DNA from: a virus
Virus record (IMG/VR): IMGVR_UViG_3300018079_000002
Span: 1-64,000 of that record
Strand: one strand, 5' to 3'
DNA: 64,000 bases
The translations under genes were made by a program, and so were the position numbers. The notes beneath the pieces are model-generated. The model was not told the DNA's origin and searched no databases. It saw only the letters and a program-made list of their open reading frames with translations. Position 1 is the stretch's first letter; the number at the start of each line of letters is the position of its first letter. This document shows positions 17,820 to 25,150 of the stretch, in pieces.

Positions 17820-18740
17820 TTAGCTGGTGATACCGTCGGCCAGCGCGAGTCCCTTTTCAGAGAACAGCGCCAAACCGGAATACCACTTCACACGCCAAAT
17901 GTGTTCGTCTTTGGCTTCGGCTTCACCAACGTCCACGACGTTGATGCCTGCCTGACTTTCCGCAGTCAACCCGGCGATACCGTGCTGACGCGAACCGTCA
18001 TCGAAGTTTCCGGCGAAGACCATGGTCTGGTTGGAGCCAGTGCCCTTCACCTGGTTGATGGGAATCCAGTCGTTACGGAAGATGGGCGTGCCACGATAGG
18101 CAGGCACTTCCGCACCGGACGGCAGCGTAACCACGTCGCCGATGCCAGCGCCACCGAGTGCGCGCAACAGCGAGAAGTAGGCACGCAACGGACGAGAGTG
18201 CATCGTAATCCAATCCACCTGCCCGTCCTTGTCCACGACCAGGTCGAGGAGTTCGTCGAGGAAGGTGAACGACAACGCGCCACCGTTCGCACCCGTGGCC
18301 ACCTTCTGGGCAGCAGCACACAGGTTGATCAGGCCATTGAACTGATCACCGGCACCAGTGCCGTTGATGAACATGTCCTGCCATTGACGGCCACAGCTTT
18401 TCGCCTTGGAGGCGATTTGCGTAGCAGTCTGGTCGTTTCCGTCGCTGGAGCGCGTGGCCTGAATCAGGCCGTTCACTTCAGCGTCACCGATGATCGTGGT
18501 GAGCGAGCTGGTCACTTGCGTGAACGTGGCAGCAGCTTTCGCTGTGATCGTGCCACCAACGCCAAGCACCTGCGTATCACCGAGAACGTTTTCTCGGTTG
18601 TAAGCGAGCGCGTTGCCGCTGATCCCGTCGAACGGAATGACTTCGAAGATACGATTAACCGTGATCACATTTTCGATCACGCCTGCGACCAGCTCGTTCT
18701 GAGCTAGCTTTGCCGATTCGGCCAATGTTACAGAAGGCAT
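17820..18740 (-). CDS. Major capsid protein (HK97 fold)
   Basis: 306 residues. It opens with a helix (MPSVTLAESAKLAQNELVAG), followed by an E-loop-like beta hairpin region (IPFDGISGNALAYNRENVLG, then TFTQVTSSLTTIIGDAEVNG). The long P-domain part contains QWQDMFINGTGAGDQFNGLI, and the C-terminal end AKDEHIWRVKWYSGLALFSE is characteristic of one large group of HK97-fold capsids. Position after the scaffold candidate and before the neck genes supports this. It has an isolated 149-base leader, consistent with separate high expression. Confidence 0.88.
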   Translation of the reverse strand: MPSVTLAESAKLAQNELVAGVIENVITVNRIFEVIPFDGISGNALAYNRENVLGDTQVLGVGGTITAKAAATFTQVTSSLTTIIGDAEVNGLIQATRSSDGNDQTATQIASKAKSCGRQWQDMFINGTGAGDQFNGLINLCAAAQKVATGANGGALSFTFLDELLDLVVDKDGQVDWITMHSRPLRAYFSLLRALGGAGIGDVVTLPSGAEVPAYRGTPIFRNDWIPINQVKGTGSNQTMVFAGNFDDGSRQHGIAGLTAESQAGINVVDVGEAEAKDEHIWRVKWYSGLALFSEKGLALADGITS

Positions 18741-18889
18741 AAGTAATCCAATTCTTTCAAATTTGTTGTTGTTTGTTTACTGCCCTGTCTTTGGATCACC
18801 CGCAGAGGGTAGGTGATTACGGAATCACTCCGAATCGTTTACTCGCTGTTACTTGAACAGGATTCGGGGAAGGAAGGCAAGACCTATTT
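18741..18889 (-). promoter_or_regulatory. Leader of the major capsid gene with competing hairpins
   Basis: 149 bases without a gene. GGTGAT at 18812-18817 can pair with ATCACC at 18795-18800, or the shifted GTGATT (18813-18818) can pair with AATCAC (18823-18828), giving two mutually exclusive stems. The last 30 bases before the start are A- and C-rich (AACAAACAACAACAAA) with no Shine-Dalgarno-like run. No clear -35/-10 pair was found, so whether a promoter lies here is open. Confidence 0.4.
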
Positions 18890-19261
18890 TTAGGTGATTG
18901 GATAAGTCTCCACCCAGCGCTGCTTGCCGATGCGCCGTGCTCTGCGGCCCATCACCACCGAACCGGATGGAATACCCAGGGTTACTGTGATATCTCCAAA
19001 GGTTTCCTGGGAGGGTATACCGCCCAACACGATCTGTTGCGATATGGTAGGGGTGCCAAATGCCTCCTGGGCAGCAATGCCTTCTGGCCGGACCTGCTGG
19101 CTAACCACCGGGGTGCCGAAAGCTTCACTGGTCTCAATGCCCAGGGGGCGCACCTGTTGATGGACGCTGGGGGTGCCGAAAGTTTCAGACGAAGCAATAC
19201 CTTCAGGGAAGATCGTTTGATCCGGCGGTGGACTGCCTTTGAGTAAAAGAAGTAGGCTCAA
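18890..19261 (-). CDS. Repeat-containing structural protein (four 20-residue repeats)
   Basis: 123 residues. Four consecutive 20-residue units begin with GIASSETFGTPSV, GIETSEAFGTPVV, GIAAQEAFGTPTI and GIPSQETFGDITV at residues 21, 41, 61 and 81. Units of the G-I-x-S-x-E-x-F-G-T-P type occur in many phage virion proteins. The C-terminus is basic (GRRARRIGKQRWVETYP). It lies just upstream of the capsid gene. The repeats suggest a fibrous or head-decorating protein whose copy number can vary by slippage. Confidence 0.65.
   Translation of the reverse strand: MSLLLLLKGSPPPDQTIFPEGIASSETFGTPSVHQQVRPLGIETSEAFGTPVVSQQVRPEGIAAQEAFGTPTISQQIVLGGIPSQETFGDITVTLGIPSGSVVMGRRARRIGKQRWVETYPIT
18962..19201 (-). 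repeat. Tandem 60-bp coding repeats
   Basis: Four in-frame units of 60 bases encode the 20-residue repeats of the protein at 18890-19261. They share the block for AFGTP/TFGTP and the SQQ/HQQ codons but differ at many third positions, so they are old enough to have diverged. Confidence 0.65.
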
Positions 19262-19899
19262 TTGTCCACGCAGAATCCGACCAGCCAGCCGGAGTTGCCT
19301 GCTGCCGAATTCGTTTCCTGGTTGAGACGAAGACCTTGGTTCTGACGCAGCACGATGCCACCACCACGTTCGCGCAGAATCCAGGGAATCACATCCATGC
19401 CTTGATAGGCACCACCGGCCAATTGATTACCGGCCTGGGTTTCTTCGCTGTGGGTGTAGTAGCGTCGCAGCGACGTGCTAGCCGTTGCACCACCCGTTGC
19501 CTTGAGACGGCAGGTGATGTCGGTGTCCAGTGCTGGATCAGTCGTGTCAGCAAGCCATGCGGTTTGTGCGGTGCCAGCAGTGCCGATTGCGGTCGTGCGC
19601 AGGAGCTGCCACTCAAAGCCAACCCCGGTCACTGCGGTTTCCAGGTCCACAATGTGCTGGATGGAAAGCACACGAACAATCTTGGCCGCATCCGCATTGA
19701 ACAAGTCCCACATCAAGGTGGAGGCAGCAGCGACGTGCACCGTTGGACCAATGGAGTAAAAGTAATCAGGGAGTTGGTGTATCAGGTGGCCGTCCGAATT
19801 CGCCAGCATGATGGCCTGATAGAGTTTCGCGTTTGCAGTATGTGCTGCGATGATGGTGCCAGCGCCTGCCGTGATTGGGACATTGCTATCGGCTAACAT
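19258..19899 (-). CDS. Head-module structural protein, unknown
   Basis: 213 residues starting in a 1-bp overlap with the upstream stop and ending in a 4-bp overlap with the repeat protein gene. It has predicted beta-rich character (GAGTIIAAHTANAKLYQAIM; FEWQLLRTTAIGTAGTAQTA) and ends NSGWLVGFCVDN. Proteins with this sort of N-terminus are found next to capsid genes and are presumed to decorate heads. No definite family. Confidence 0.55.
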   Translation of the reverse strand: MLADSNVPITAGAGTIIAAHTANAKLYQAIMLANSDGHLIHQLPDYFYSIGPTVHVAAASTLMWDLFNADAAKIVRVLSIQHIVDLETAVTGVGFEWQLLRTTAIGTAGTAQTAWLADTTDPALDTDITCRLKATGGATASTSLRRYYTHSEETQAGNQLAGGAYQGMDVIPWILRERGGGIVLRQNQGLRLNQETNSAAGNSGWLVGFCVDN

Positions 19900-20312
19900 T
19901 AGAGTTTGAAGATTTTGTTCGCACCATTGTCGAACGTGATAGTGATGTTGGCGGTGTTCGGTGTTACTGGCAGGCCGGTGGCCGAATCGATGTAGGCCAC
20001 CAGACGCGAAGTGCCTTCCGTGCCGGTGTGCTTGTAGATGATCAATGCCTCCGAAGGATCGCCAGACACATTGGACAGCACCACGTCATCCGCATCGAAC
20101 ACGCGGGCAGTGATGGTCTTGTTGGCCAGCGCCGTGGCCGCACTGACGCGTGCACCCGCAGGCACGTCCGAAAGGAATTCGTGCGTAGCCAAATTGACGG
20201 TATAGTCCGCCACGTCAATCAGGATTGCACGAAGGTCATCGGTTTCCAAATCAACCTGACTCGCTTCCTGTTTCAGGTATGATTCCACGAATTTCTGGTA
20301 GAGTGCGTTCAT
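19899..20312 (-). CDS. Head-module protein, unknown
   Basis: 137 residues. An N-terminal helix (YQKFVESYLKQEASQVDLET) precedes an AILIDVADYTVNLATHEFLS segment and a beta-rich second half with SGDPSEALIIYKHTGTEGTS and NTANITITFDNGANKIFKL. The pattern is widespread in siphophage head modules, where the protein is usually left unnamed. First gene after the terminator at 20357-20396. Confidence 0.6.
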   Translation of the reverse strand: MNALYQKFVESYLKQEASQVDLETDDLRAILIDVADYTVNLATHEFLSDVPAGARVSAATALANKTITARVFDADDVVLSNVSGDPSEALIIYKHTGTEGTSRLVAYIDSATGLPVTPNTANITITFDNGANKIFKL

Positions 20313-20356
20313 CGCTCAAGGCAAGTTGAACACCAATTGCGGAAATTAGGCAAGCG

Positions 20357-20396
20357 AAAAACAAAAACCCCACCGGCTTGCTCAGGGCCAGTGGGG
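20357..20396 (-). terminator. Strong Rho-independent terminator
   Basis: On the minus strand CCCCACTGGC (20396-20387) pairs with GCCGGTGGGG (20377-20368) as a 10-bp stem with one T-G wobble and a 9-base loop. It is followed at once by TTTTTGTTTTT (20367-20357). It sits 21 bases after the stop of the exported fibronectin-like gene and divides the packaging/head-assembly genes from the capsid/tail genes. A promoter must therefore lie downstream, or read-through must occur. Confidence 0.88.
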
Positions 20397-20417
20397 CTTG
20401 GGCGTGGCAGGGGCTAA

Positions 20418-20768
20418 TCAGGGACTGATGTTGACGGTGGGCGCACCGGGGGCACTCGGCAATGGAGGCGTGGCCGTTGCGGGCGAGGCACCACCCTGGC
20501 CGGTCAGGTTCACGGCACGCACGGTGACGTAATACTGGTAGCCAGGAGCCAGGTTGGCCTGCAAGTTGGTCGAGGCGGACGAACCAAGCAACTGGGGATT
20601 GCTGGTGCCGTTCGTCGCGACGTAAACGTTGTAGGACAACACCTGCTGTTCCGGCGGACTGGCTGGCCAACTGATGTCTGCCGTAGCAGCGACAATCGGT
20701 ATGGCGGTAAGCGCAATCAGCGCGATGCAGGCGAGGATGGTTTTGTATTTTCGTTTTATGTTGTTCAT
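20418..20768 (-). CDS. Exported fibronectin type III-like protein
   Basis: 116 residues from the ATG at 20768, which has an AAAGAGC sequence a few bases upstream. Residues about 6-28 form a signal peptide (TILACIALIALTAIPIVAAT). The rest is one fibronectin type III-like domain: ISWPASPPEQQVLSYNVYVA, GYQYYVTVRAVNLTGQGGAS and a Pro-rich tail. Such small exported FN3 proteins are common in Verrucomicrobia. In a phage it may act at the cell surface late in infection or be packaged (inference). The gene ends just before a strong terminator. Confidence 0.65.
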   Translation of the reverse strand: MNNIKRKYKTILACIALIALTAIPIVAATADISWPASPPEQQVLSYNVYVATNGTSNPQLLGSSASTNLQANLAPGYQYYVTVRAVNLTGQGGASPATATPPLPSAPGAPTVNISP

Positions 20769-20808
20769 ATGTTTTGCTCTTTCTTTATGGGTGTAACCCA
20801 AAGAAGCA

Positions 20809-20834
20809 CCGAGAATACTAATTTGGTATCTCGG
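20809..20834 (-). other. Hairpin between scaffold candidate and preceding gene
   Basis: On the plus strand CCGAGAATAC (20809-20818) and GTATCTCGG (20826-20834) form a 9-bp stem with one bulged A in the 74-base gap 20769-20842. The following minus-strand bases are only weakly T-rich, so it is not a convincing terminator. It could be an attenuator or an mRNA 3'-end stabiliser. Confidence 0.35.
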
Positions 20835-20842
20835 CGCAATTC

Positions 20843-21634
20843 TTATCTGCCTGGACGTTGAGCCTGACCCTTGGCCAACCCGGCCTGAATCTTTTGCATT
20901 GAGGTCATCTGGTCCCGCGCAGTCGTCTGGGTGACGTGCTGCGTGCGCTTACCCGTGCCGGGAGGCGTGCCACCACCAGGAGGCGTTTCGCTCTCGAACA
21001 AACGGCCAAACTCCTGCTGGCCTTTCATTTCGCTGACCAGCTCTTTGATGGTCATGGGCGCACCGGTGGCACCAAAGCGAATGTTACCTTCCGCGTCCAC
21101 TACCTGGACGTTCAGGTTGCCGTCCTTCTCATCAACCTTGACCTGGTTACGCACGAACGGCAGCAACAGCTTGGGCACGCCTTTTAATTCGGCGATGGCC
21201 GTGGTGGCGGTGGTGTCCACCAGGTGCGCATAGAGCTGCGTGGTCAGCCCTTTGATGCGGGTGTCGCGTGCAGTCAGCTCCTTGCCATGGGCTTCCTGCA
21301 GCGCCTTCTTGATGTTCTCCAGCTCCTTGGCACCTTTCTTGTCGCCGCCAAGCTTGGCTTCTTCCAGCTTGGACGTGACACTGGCGAGAATTTCCTCGGG
21401 GGTTGCACCGTATTCGGCCAACCCGGACAAGTCCACTACCTTGGTCTTGTAATTCTTCGCTTCGGTCCTTGCGGCCTTGAGCGAACCATTCAAGCCAAGG
21501 ATCGTCTTTACAGACGCCTTCACAATGGGGTCATCCCTGAGGGTGTGCTTGTCTCCGGCTTGGGCGTAAAACCCACGAAAATCTTCCGGGACTGCGTTAA
21601 TATCCGTCACTTCTGGGGCGAAGGCGAATTCCAT
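20843..21634 (-). CDS. Scaffold-like protein
   Basis: 263 residues: VPEDFRGFYAQAGDKHTL at the N-terminus, then about 90 residues of charged helix/coiled coil (LKAARTEAKNYKTKVVDLSG; KKGAKELENIKKALQEAHG), a conserved block VPKLLLPFVRNQVKVDEK, and a Gly/Pro then Gln/Arg-rich end (QKIQAGLAKGQAQRPG). This is the architecture of scaffolds that lie upstream of capsid genes. I see no Ser-protease motif in it or nearby, so how the scaffold leaves the prohead is not explained by this operon. Confidence 0.65.
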   Translation of the reverse strand: MEFAFAPEVTDINAVPEDFRGFYAQAGDKHTLRDDPIVKASVKTILGLNGSLKAARTEAKNYKTKVVDLSGLAEYGATPEEILASVTSKLEEAKLGGDKKGAKELENIKKALQEAHGKELTARDTRIKGLTTQLYAHLVDTTATTAIAELKGVPKLLLPFVRNQVKVDEKDGNLNVQVVDAEGNIRFGATGAPMTIKELVSEMKGQQEFGRLFESETPPGGGTPPGTGKRTQHVTQTTARDQMTSMQKIQAGLAKGQAQRPGR

Positions 21635-21644
21635 ATCTTATTGC

Positions 21645-21941
21645 TCACTTTCTTGTTTCGTTTTGTGACTCACTCACATTCAACGAACCAGGCTCACCCT
21701 GGTCTCGTCGTTTCTCAAGAATGGTTGGTTCCATATCCTGAGTAAAGCTTAATTTGATGCGATATTTCCTCTCACATACCACGCAAATCGGAATGCCACC
21801 CAGGCACTCTTCCTTATGGTAGATGCCCAGCAGGAAGGGGCGTGTCTGTGGGTGCCCACAGGTGGCGCAACGGACGATAGGCCCAGGGGTGGTTGGTGGG
21901 CTCCAGCGCAAACTTAAATCGACGAAGACCGTTATGGCCAT
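21645..21941 (-). CDS. Zinc-ribbon-like small protein
   Basis: 98 residues with two Cys pairs (CATCGHPQTRPFLLGIYHKE and PICVVCERKY), so a zinc ribbon is likely. It starts 10 bases inside the preceding exported gene and ends 10 bases before the scaffold gene. Function unknown. Confidence 0.6.
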   Translation of the reverse strand: MAITVFVDLSLRWSPPTTPGPIVRCATCGHPQTRPFLLGIYHKEECLGGIPICVVCERKYRIKLSFTQDMEPTILEKRRDQGEPGSLNVSESQNETRK

Positions 21942-22552
21942 GGTCCTGCCTCGTTAGTTAGCGTGATTATACCACGGAAGAAAGCAGCATCATTGGTGGT
22001 GGGCGGCACCAGCACCTGGTAGATGCGAAGCCAGTTCACGAAGTCCGTGCTCTGCTCGATTGCTACGAAAGTATTGGTCATGCCCGTCACCTGACTGATC
22101 TGCATTTCCATCTGCAACGGTGGTCGATTGGTGAACAGCGGTCCAGCCGGTTCACTTTCCAGGCCAGCCCAATTGTAGGCCGTGAGGGTAAAGTAATTCG
22201 TCACACCCCTGGGCACGATCATGCAGGCATTGCTGATGGCCGCACCCGGCAGGTCCACACGCTGTGTATACATCCCACTTTCCACGCCTTGATAGAGGCG
22301 ATAACCCGCCAGGTCCGGTTCGGAGTTAGTGCGCCACTGGAAGCAGATGCGGTAGGTGCCCTTCCACACATTGGACTGCGCGAATAAGTTTGACGCTGAC
22401 AAGAAAAAGAAGAACCCTACTCGCAGCAGGTCACAGCGTGTAAGCCACCCCAGCCGTCGTCGATTAAGCTTGGGCGACACGTCCAACCCGGTAAGGCTGA
22501 CATGCTCACTGGGCACCTTGTCCTGGTAACGAGTAGGGTGGTGAGATTTCAT
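21932..22552 (-). CDS. Exported fibronectin-like protein with verrucomicrobial-style C-terminus
   Basis: 206 residues. The ATG at 22552 overlaps the upstream stop (ATGA). A long basic N-region is followed at about residues 43-60 by a hydrophobic signal core (LLRVGFFFFLSASNLFAQ). The mature part has one FN3-like domain (RICFQWRTNSEPDLAGYRLY; VTNYFTLTAYNWAGLESEPA). It ends with a segment of the type VAIEQSTDFVNW...AAFFRGIITL, which resembles the C-terminal domains of many Verrucomicrobia exported proteins. An exported protein inside a head-assembly operon is unusual. Confidence 0.65.
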   Translation of the reverse strand: MKSHHPTRYQDKVPSEHVSLTGLDVSPKLNRRRLGWLTRCDLLRVGFFFFLSASNLFAQSNVWKGTYRICFQWRTNSEPDLAGYRLYQGVESGMYTQRVDLPGAAISNACMIVPRGVTNYFTLTAYNWAGLESEPAGPLFTNRPPLQMEMQISQVTGMTNTFVAIEQSTDFVNWLRIYQVLVPPTTNDAAFFRGIITLTNEAGPWP

Positions 22553-23802
22553 TCAAAGTCCTCTGGGTCTAAGCCTGCGCGCATGAACGCAGTCGGGTTG
22601 GTTTCGGCCAGTTGTTCTAGGTTCAATTCGTTACCGGCCTTGTCCACGAATTGATCAAGCTTCAAGCCACCACGGCGAAACAGTGCACCCTTGGCGTTAC
22701 CCAGCACATCGTCCTGGAAGGCTGCAGGCTGGCGTTTGAGCCACTGTTCGTAATTTACATTGGCGGGCACCGAGCCCACCATGTCCTTGGTCCACTGGTT
22801 ACGCGCCTTGCGCATTAGTTCGTTACGCTCACCCGCGTCCAGATCCACCCACTTGGCACCGGCCTTGGTCTTGGCCAGCTCCCGGAAGTTTACTTCGTTG
22901 CGGTTGCCAAGCATTGTGGGCCGTTCGCCAATCGCTTTGCCGATGCCTTCGCCGTCCAGGTAAGCTACCATCATACTGCGACAATTCGGATGTGCCGGTG
23001 GCCGAGCAGAGAGAGGCTCTAACTTCGTCATCCCCCTTGGTAACTCTCGGTGGGCTAACGGGGATACTCGTCCGTCTCTCGCTCGACACACCGCACTTGT
23101 TCGCCCATCCAACGTGGCTACCCACTTCAGGCCAGCGACAATGTCGGAGTTTTCGGTCCATACGGACTCCCGAGCTGCCGTGCTGACATGGTTTACGGCG
23201 GTGCGAACAATAGTCTCTGCGTTGCGACGGGTTACAGCGAGCAACCCATCAGCGAAATGATTAGCTTTGGTGCCAGCGATGCGCTTGACCATCTGGTCCA
23301 CCGTCTCGCCCTGGACGATACCGAGCTGGAGTGCGTTGACCAGCCGTGCCTGATCCGTGACCCGCAGTTCATCGAACCACTGGCCCAGGGTGGACCCACC
23401 TGCAAAAGGTTTTGCGACCAGTTCTTGTAAGCGTTCGATGGGCACCGCGTTGAACTTCAGCTCAATGGGCAGTGCGCCACGTATCAGTTTCAGCTCCACG
23501 TCTGCCTCCAGGCGCGAAAGGCCGCGCATGCTGCCTCCGAGCTCGGTCTTCACCTGGGCAATCAGCTCCTTGCGCGTATCACGAACAGAGGCAAGCAGCT
23601 CACGAATGCGATTGATGGCCAGGTTGTTGCGCGCCTTGCCAGCGACAGGAGCCAACCGTTCACGTAGTTTCGCGGTTAGCTCCTTGTCGGCCTGCTCCAT
23701 CAGGCGTATCAACCTGCGGACTTCTCCAGCAGCCAATCGGCGCACTTGTATCTGGTGGCGCAGGGTTGCATCCAGCAATTCTTCGTTGGCAGTTCGTGGC
23801 AT
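22549..23802 (-). CDS. Minor head protein, SPP1 gp7 / MuF family
   Basis: 417 residues. The second half holds the MuF signature: RRNAETIVRTAVNHVSTAAR, then WVATLDGRTSAVCRARDGRV and PPAHPNCRSMMVAYLDG. The first half is helical. MuF-like proteins bind the portal inside the prohead and may be ejected with DNA. The start overlaps the UBact-like gene stop by one base (TAATG), so the two are translationally coupled. Confidence 0.85.
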   Translation of the reverse strand: MPRTANEELLDATLRHQIQVRRLAAGEVRRLIRLMEQADKELTAKLRERLAPVAGKARNNLAINRIRELLASVRDTRKELIAQVKTELGGSMRGLSRLEADVELKLIRGALPIELKFNAVPIERLQELVAKPFAGGSTLGQWFDELRVTDQARLVNALQLGIVQGETVDQMVKRIAGTKANHFADGLLAVTRRNAETIVRTAVNHVSTAARESVWTENSDIVAGLKWVATLDGRTSAVCRARDGRVSPLAHRELPRGMTKLEPLSARPPAHPNCRSMMVAYLDGEGIGKAIGERPTMLGNRNEVNFRELAKTKAGAKWVDLDAGERNELMRKARNQWTKDMVGSVPANVNYEQWLKRQPAAFQDDVLGNAKGALFRRGGLKLDQFVDKAGNELNLEQLAETNPTAFMRAGLDPEDFE

Positions 23803-23978
23803 TATTGTCCCGATCTTTGGCGGTAGTTCTTCGCTTGGTCCGGGTCCACACGGCGCATGCGCTTCATCAGCTCATCGACACCGGGTGGCTTCTCGATCTT
23901 CGGGTGCTGTGGTTCGCTACCGTCGCCGGATTGTGGGCGAGGCATCAACGGCCTGGGTTTCTGTTTTTGTTCTGGCAT
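23802..23978 (-). CDS. ubact: Prokaryotic ubiquitin-like protein, UBact family
   Basis: 58 residues from ATG at 23978. It starts MPEQKQKPRPLMPRPQ, continues through a Pro/Gly/Asp-rich disordered stretch (SGDGSEPQHPKIEKPPG), and ends ELMKRMRRVDPDQAKNYRQ-RSGQ. The C-terminal block KRM(R/K)(R/K)VDPDQA(R/K)xYRQR(S/T)G(Q/E) is the hallmark of UBact, the Pup-like modifier of bacteria such as Verrucomicrobia and Nitrospirae. Family knowledge: the terminal Gln is deamidated by a Dop-type enzyme, then ligated to lysines of target proteins by PafA to send them to a bacterial proteasome. Neither enzyme is in this window, so host enzymes would be needed. Upstream gap is four bases; downstream the stop overlaps the MuF-like start. 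Confidence 0.87.
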   Translation of the reverse strand: MPEQKQKPRPLMPRPQSGDGSEPQHPKIEKPPGVDELMKRMRRVDPDQAKNYRQRSGQ

Positions 23979-23982
23979 AAAA

Positions 23983-24147
23983 TTAAACTTCGTCTGCGCG
24001 TTCGGTTGCCTCACTGCAAAGCAAGTGCGCTTTCAGGTGCAATGCACCTATCACTGAGGCATACGAAATGTCATACTCACTGCGAAAGCGTTCTACCAAT
24101 TTGTCGAGCTCGTCCGCAAAATGATCAATCTGTTGTCCTTCGTCCAT
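23983..24147 (-). CDS. Small conserved phage protein (54 aa)
   Basis: 54 codons from ATG at 24147 to TAA at 23983, four bases before the UBact-like start. Sequence: MDEGQQIDHFADELDKLVER, then FRSEYDISYASVIGALHLKA and an acidic end. The amphipathic helix followed by SEYDISYASVIGALHLKAHLL is a pattern I know from many unnamed phage small proteins near the portal gene. Possibly a small head-assembly factor or a partner of the UBact-like protein. Confidence 0.65.
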   Translation of the reverse strand: MDEGQQIDHFADELDKLVERFRSEYDISYASVIGALHLKAHLLCSEATERADEV

Positions 24148-24183
24148 AAGTGTTTTCAGTTCCTACTCGGTTCTTACTGTTCC

Positions 24184-24465
24184 TTATGGCTTCAGCTCAG
24201 ACGGGTGCAGCCAGTAGTTGCCTGGAGCCAGTTGGTGCGACTTGTGGACGCACGAGCTCCGATGCTCCTTCTGCTGACCATACTGATCACGACGGTCTGG
24301 GTCCAGCGTAACGAACACCAGGTTGATGGGGCCAACGTAGGTGTTTGGATCATCCAGGTCCAACTCCTTGCGTCCCCACGACGCGGTAATGAGCGCATCG
24401 TGTTGCTTGCTGTGTTCGTCCACGTAGATCACGTGGGCACCGTCTTCGAGTATGATGTTTCGCAT
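24184..24465 (-). CDS. Hypothetical protein
   Basis: 93 residues, mixed alpha/beta (NIILEDGAHVIYVDEHSKQH; PINLVFVTLDPDRRDQYGQQ) with a His-rich second half (KEHRSSCVHKSHQLAPGNYW). It starts one base within the preceding stop. Unnamed small phage protein family; no function inferred. Confidence 0.6.
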   Translation of the reverse strand: MRNIILEDGAHVIYVDEHSKQHDALITASWGRKELDLDDPNTYVGPINLVFVTLDPDRRDQYGQQKEHRSSCVHKSHQLAPGNYWLHPSELKP

Positions 24466-24683
24466 TATGTTCCTTCTTGTTCCTTCTCACGCTGGCGGTT
24501 TAACATATCGTGATGTGCCTGGGCAAACAGTCCCATGGCTTGATAGAATCCACCATCGTAAGAAATTCTCTTCTGGACAAATCCATCGTCCGTCTTCCAG
24601 GTTACGGCCAGACCAAACCCGTCGAAGTGCTCACCCAGCTCCAGGCAGGCTCGTTTCAAAACTTGTTCTTGTGCTGGTGTCAT
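24465..24683 (-). CDS. Hypothetical protein
   Basis: 72 residues from the ATG at 24683, chosen because it overlaps the upstream stop as ATGA. Starts MTPAQEQVLKRACLELGEHF, includes VTWKTDDGFVQKRISYDGGF and ends in a charged helix with EKEQEG. Unknown function. Confidence 0.6.
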   Translation of the reverse strand: MTPAQEQVLKRACLELGEHFDGFGLAVTWKTDDGFVQKRISYDGGFYQAMGLFAQAHHDMLNRQREKEQEGT

Positions 24684-25150
24684 TGCTGCACTTCGTTGAT
24701 TGAGTAATCGCCCTTGTGCTGACGCCATTCCAGCCAGGCTGGGTCTGGCCTGATCAGGTGGTGCTGGAGCGAGTGCAGCAGCCGGTTCGTAATCATGCGC
24801 GCTGCCGGGTGGGGCATGAACACCACGGGTTTGATCTTCATCTGCTTCAGCACTTCCATGTCCTTGGCGAGCAGCCGGTGCACCGAGTCACGCGCCTGAT
24901 TACCACACACCAGGTAGCAATCCCAATCACGACGAAGGATGGCACGTCGCAGAAACAGCAGGTCCGGCGGTAGTCTAACCTTCGCACAAGGCGCGCACTT
25001 GGAGCTGCTGTTCGTCACCCACAGCTCGTGCTGACCGCAGATGAAGTAAAGCTTCTTACCGGTGTGGTTACGCGGGTTGATGCGGAAGACGTTCGGTGCC
25101 TCGGTGCGGGCTGGGTCCCACATGTTCTGGAGTATGGCAAGAATAGTCAT
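24680..25150 (-). CDS. Uracil-DNA-glycosylase-superfamily-like protein (tentative)
   Basis: 156 residues. The N-terminus MTILAILQNMWDPA matches the start of small phage proteins with a UDG-like fold. Later elements LVCGNQARDSVHRLLAKD and PVVFMPHPAARMITNRLL resemble the core strand plus the PHPS/PHPN loop of that superfamily. A Cys pair (CAPC) lies in an insert. If the assignment holds it may recognise altered bases, which would be of interest in a phage that appears to modify thymine. Catalytic residues cannot be verified here and a non-enzymatic role is possible. Confidence 0.4.
   Translation of the reverse strand: MTILAILQNMWDPARTEAPNVFRINPRNHTGKKLYFICGQHELWVTNSSSKCAPCAKVRLPPDLLFLRRAILRRDWDCYLVCGNQARDSVHRLLAKDMEVLKQMKIKPVVFMPHPAARMITNRLLHSLQHHLIRPDPAWLEWRQHKGDYSINEVQQ

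Noticed and set aside
17763-18707. Plus-strand frame of 314 codons opposite the major capsid gene
   Set aside because: Antisense shadow of a clear HK97-fold capsid gene; all other genes are on the minus strand.
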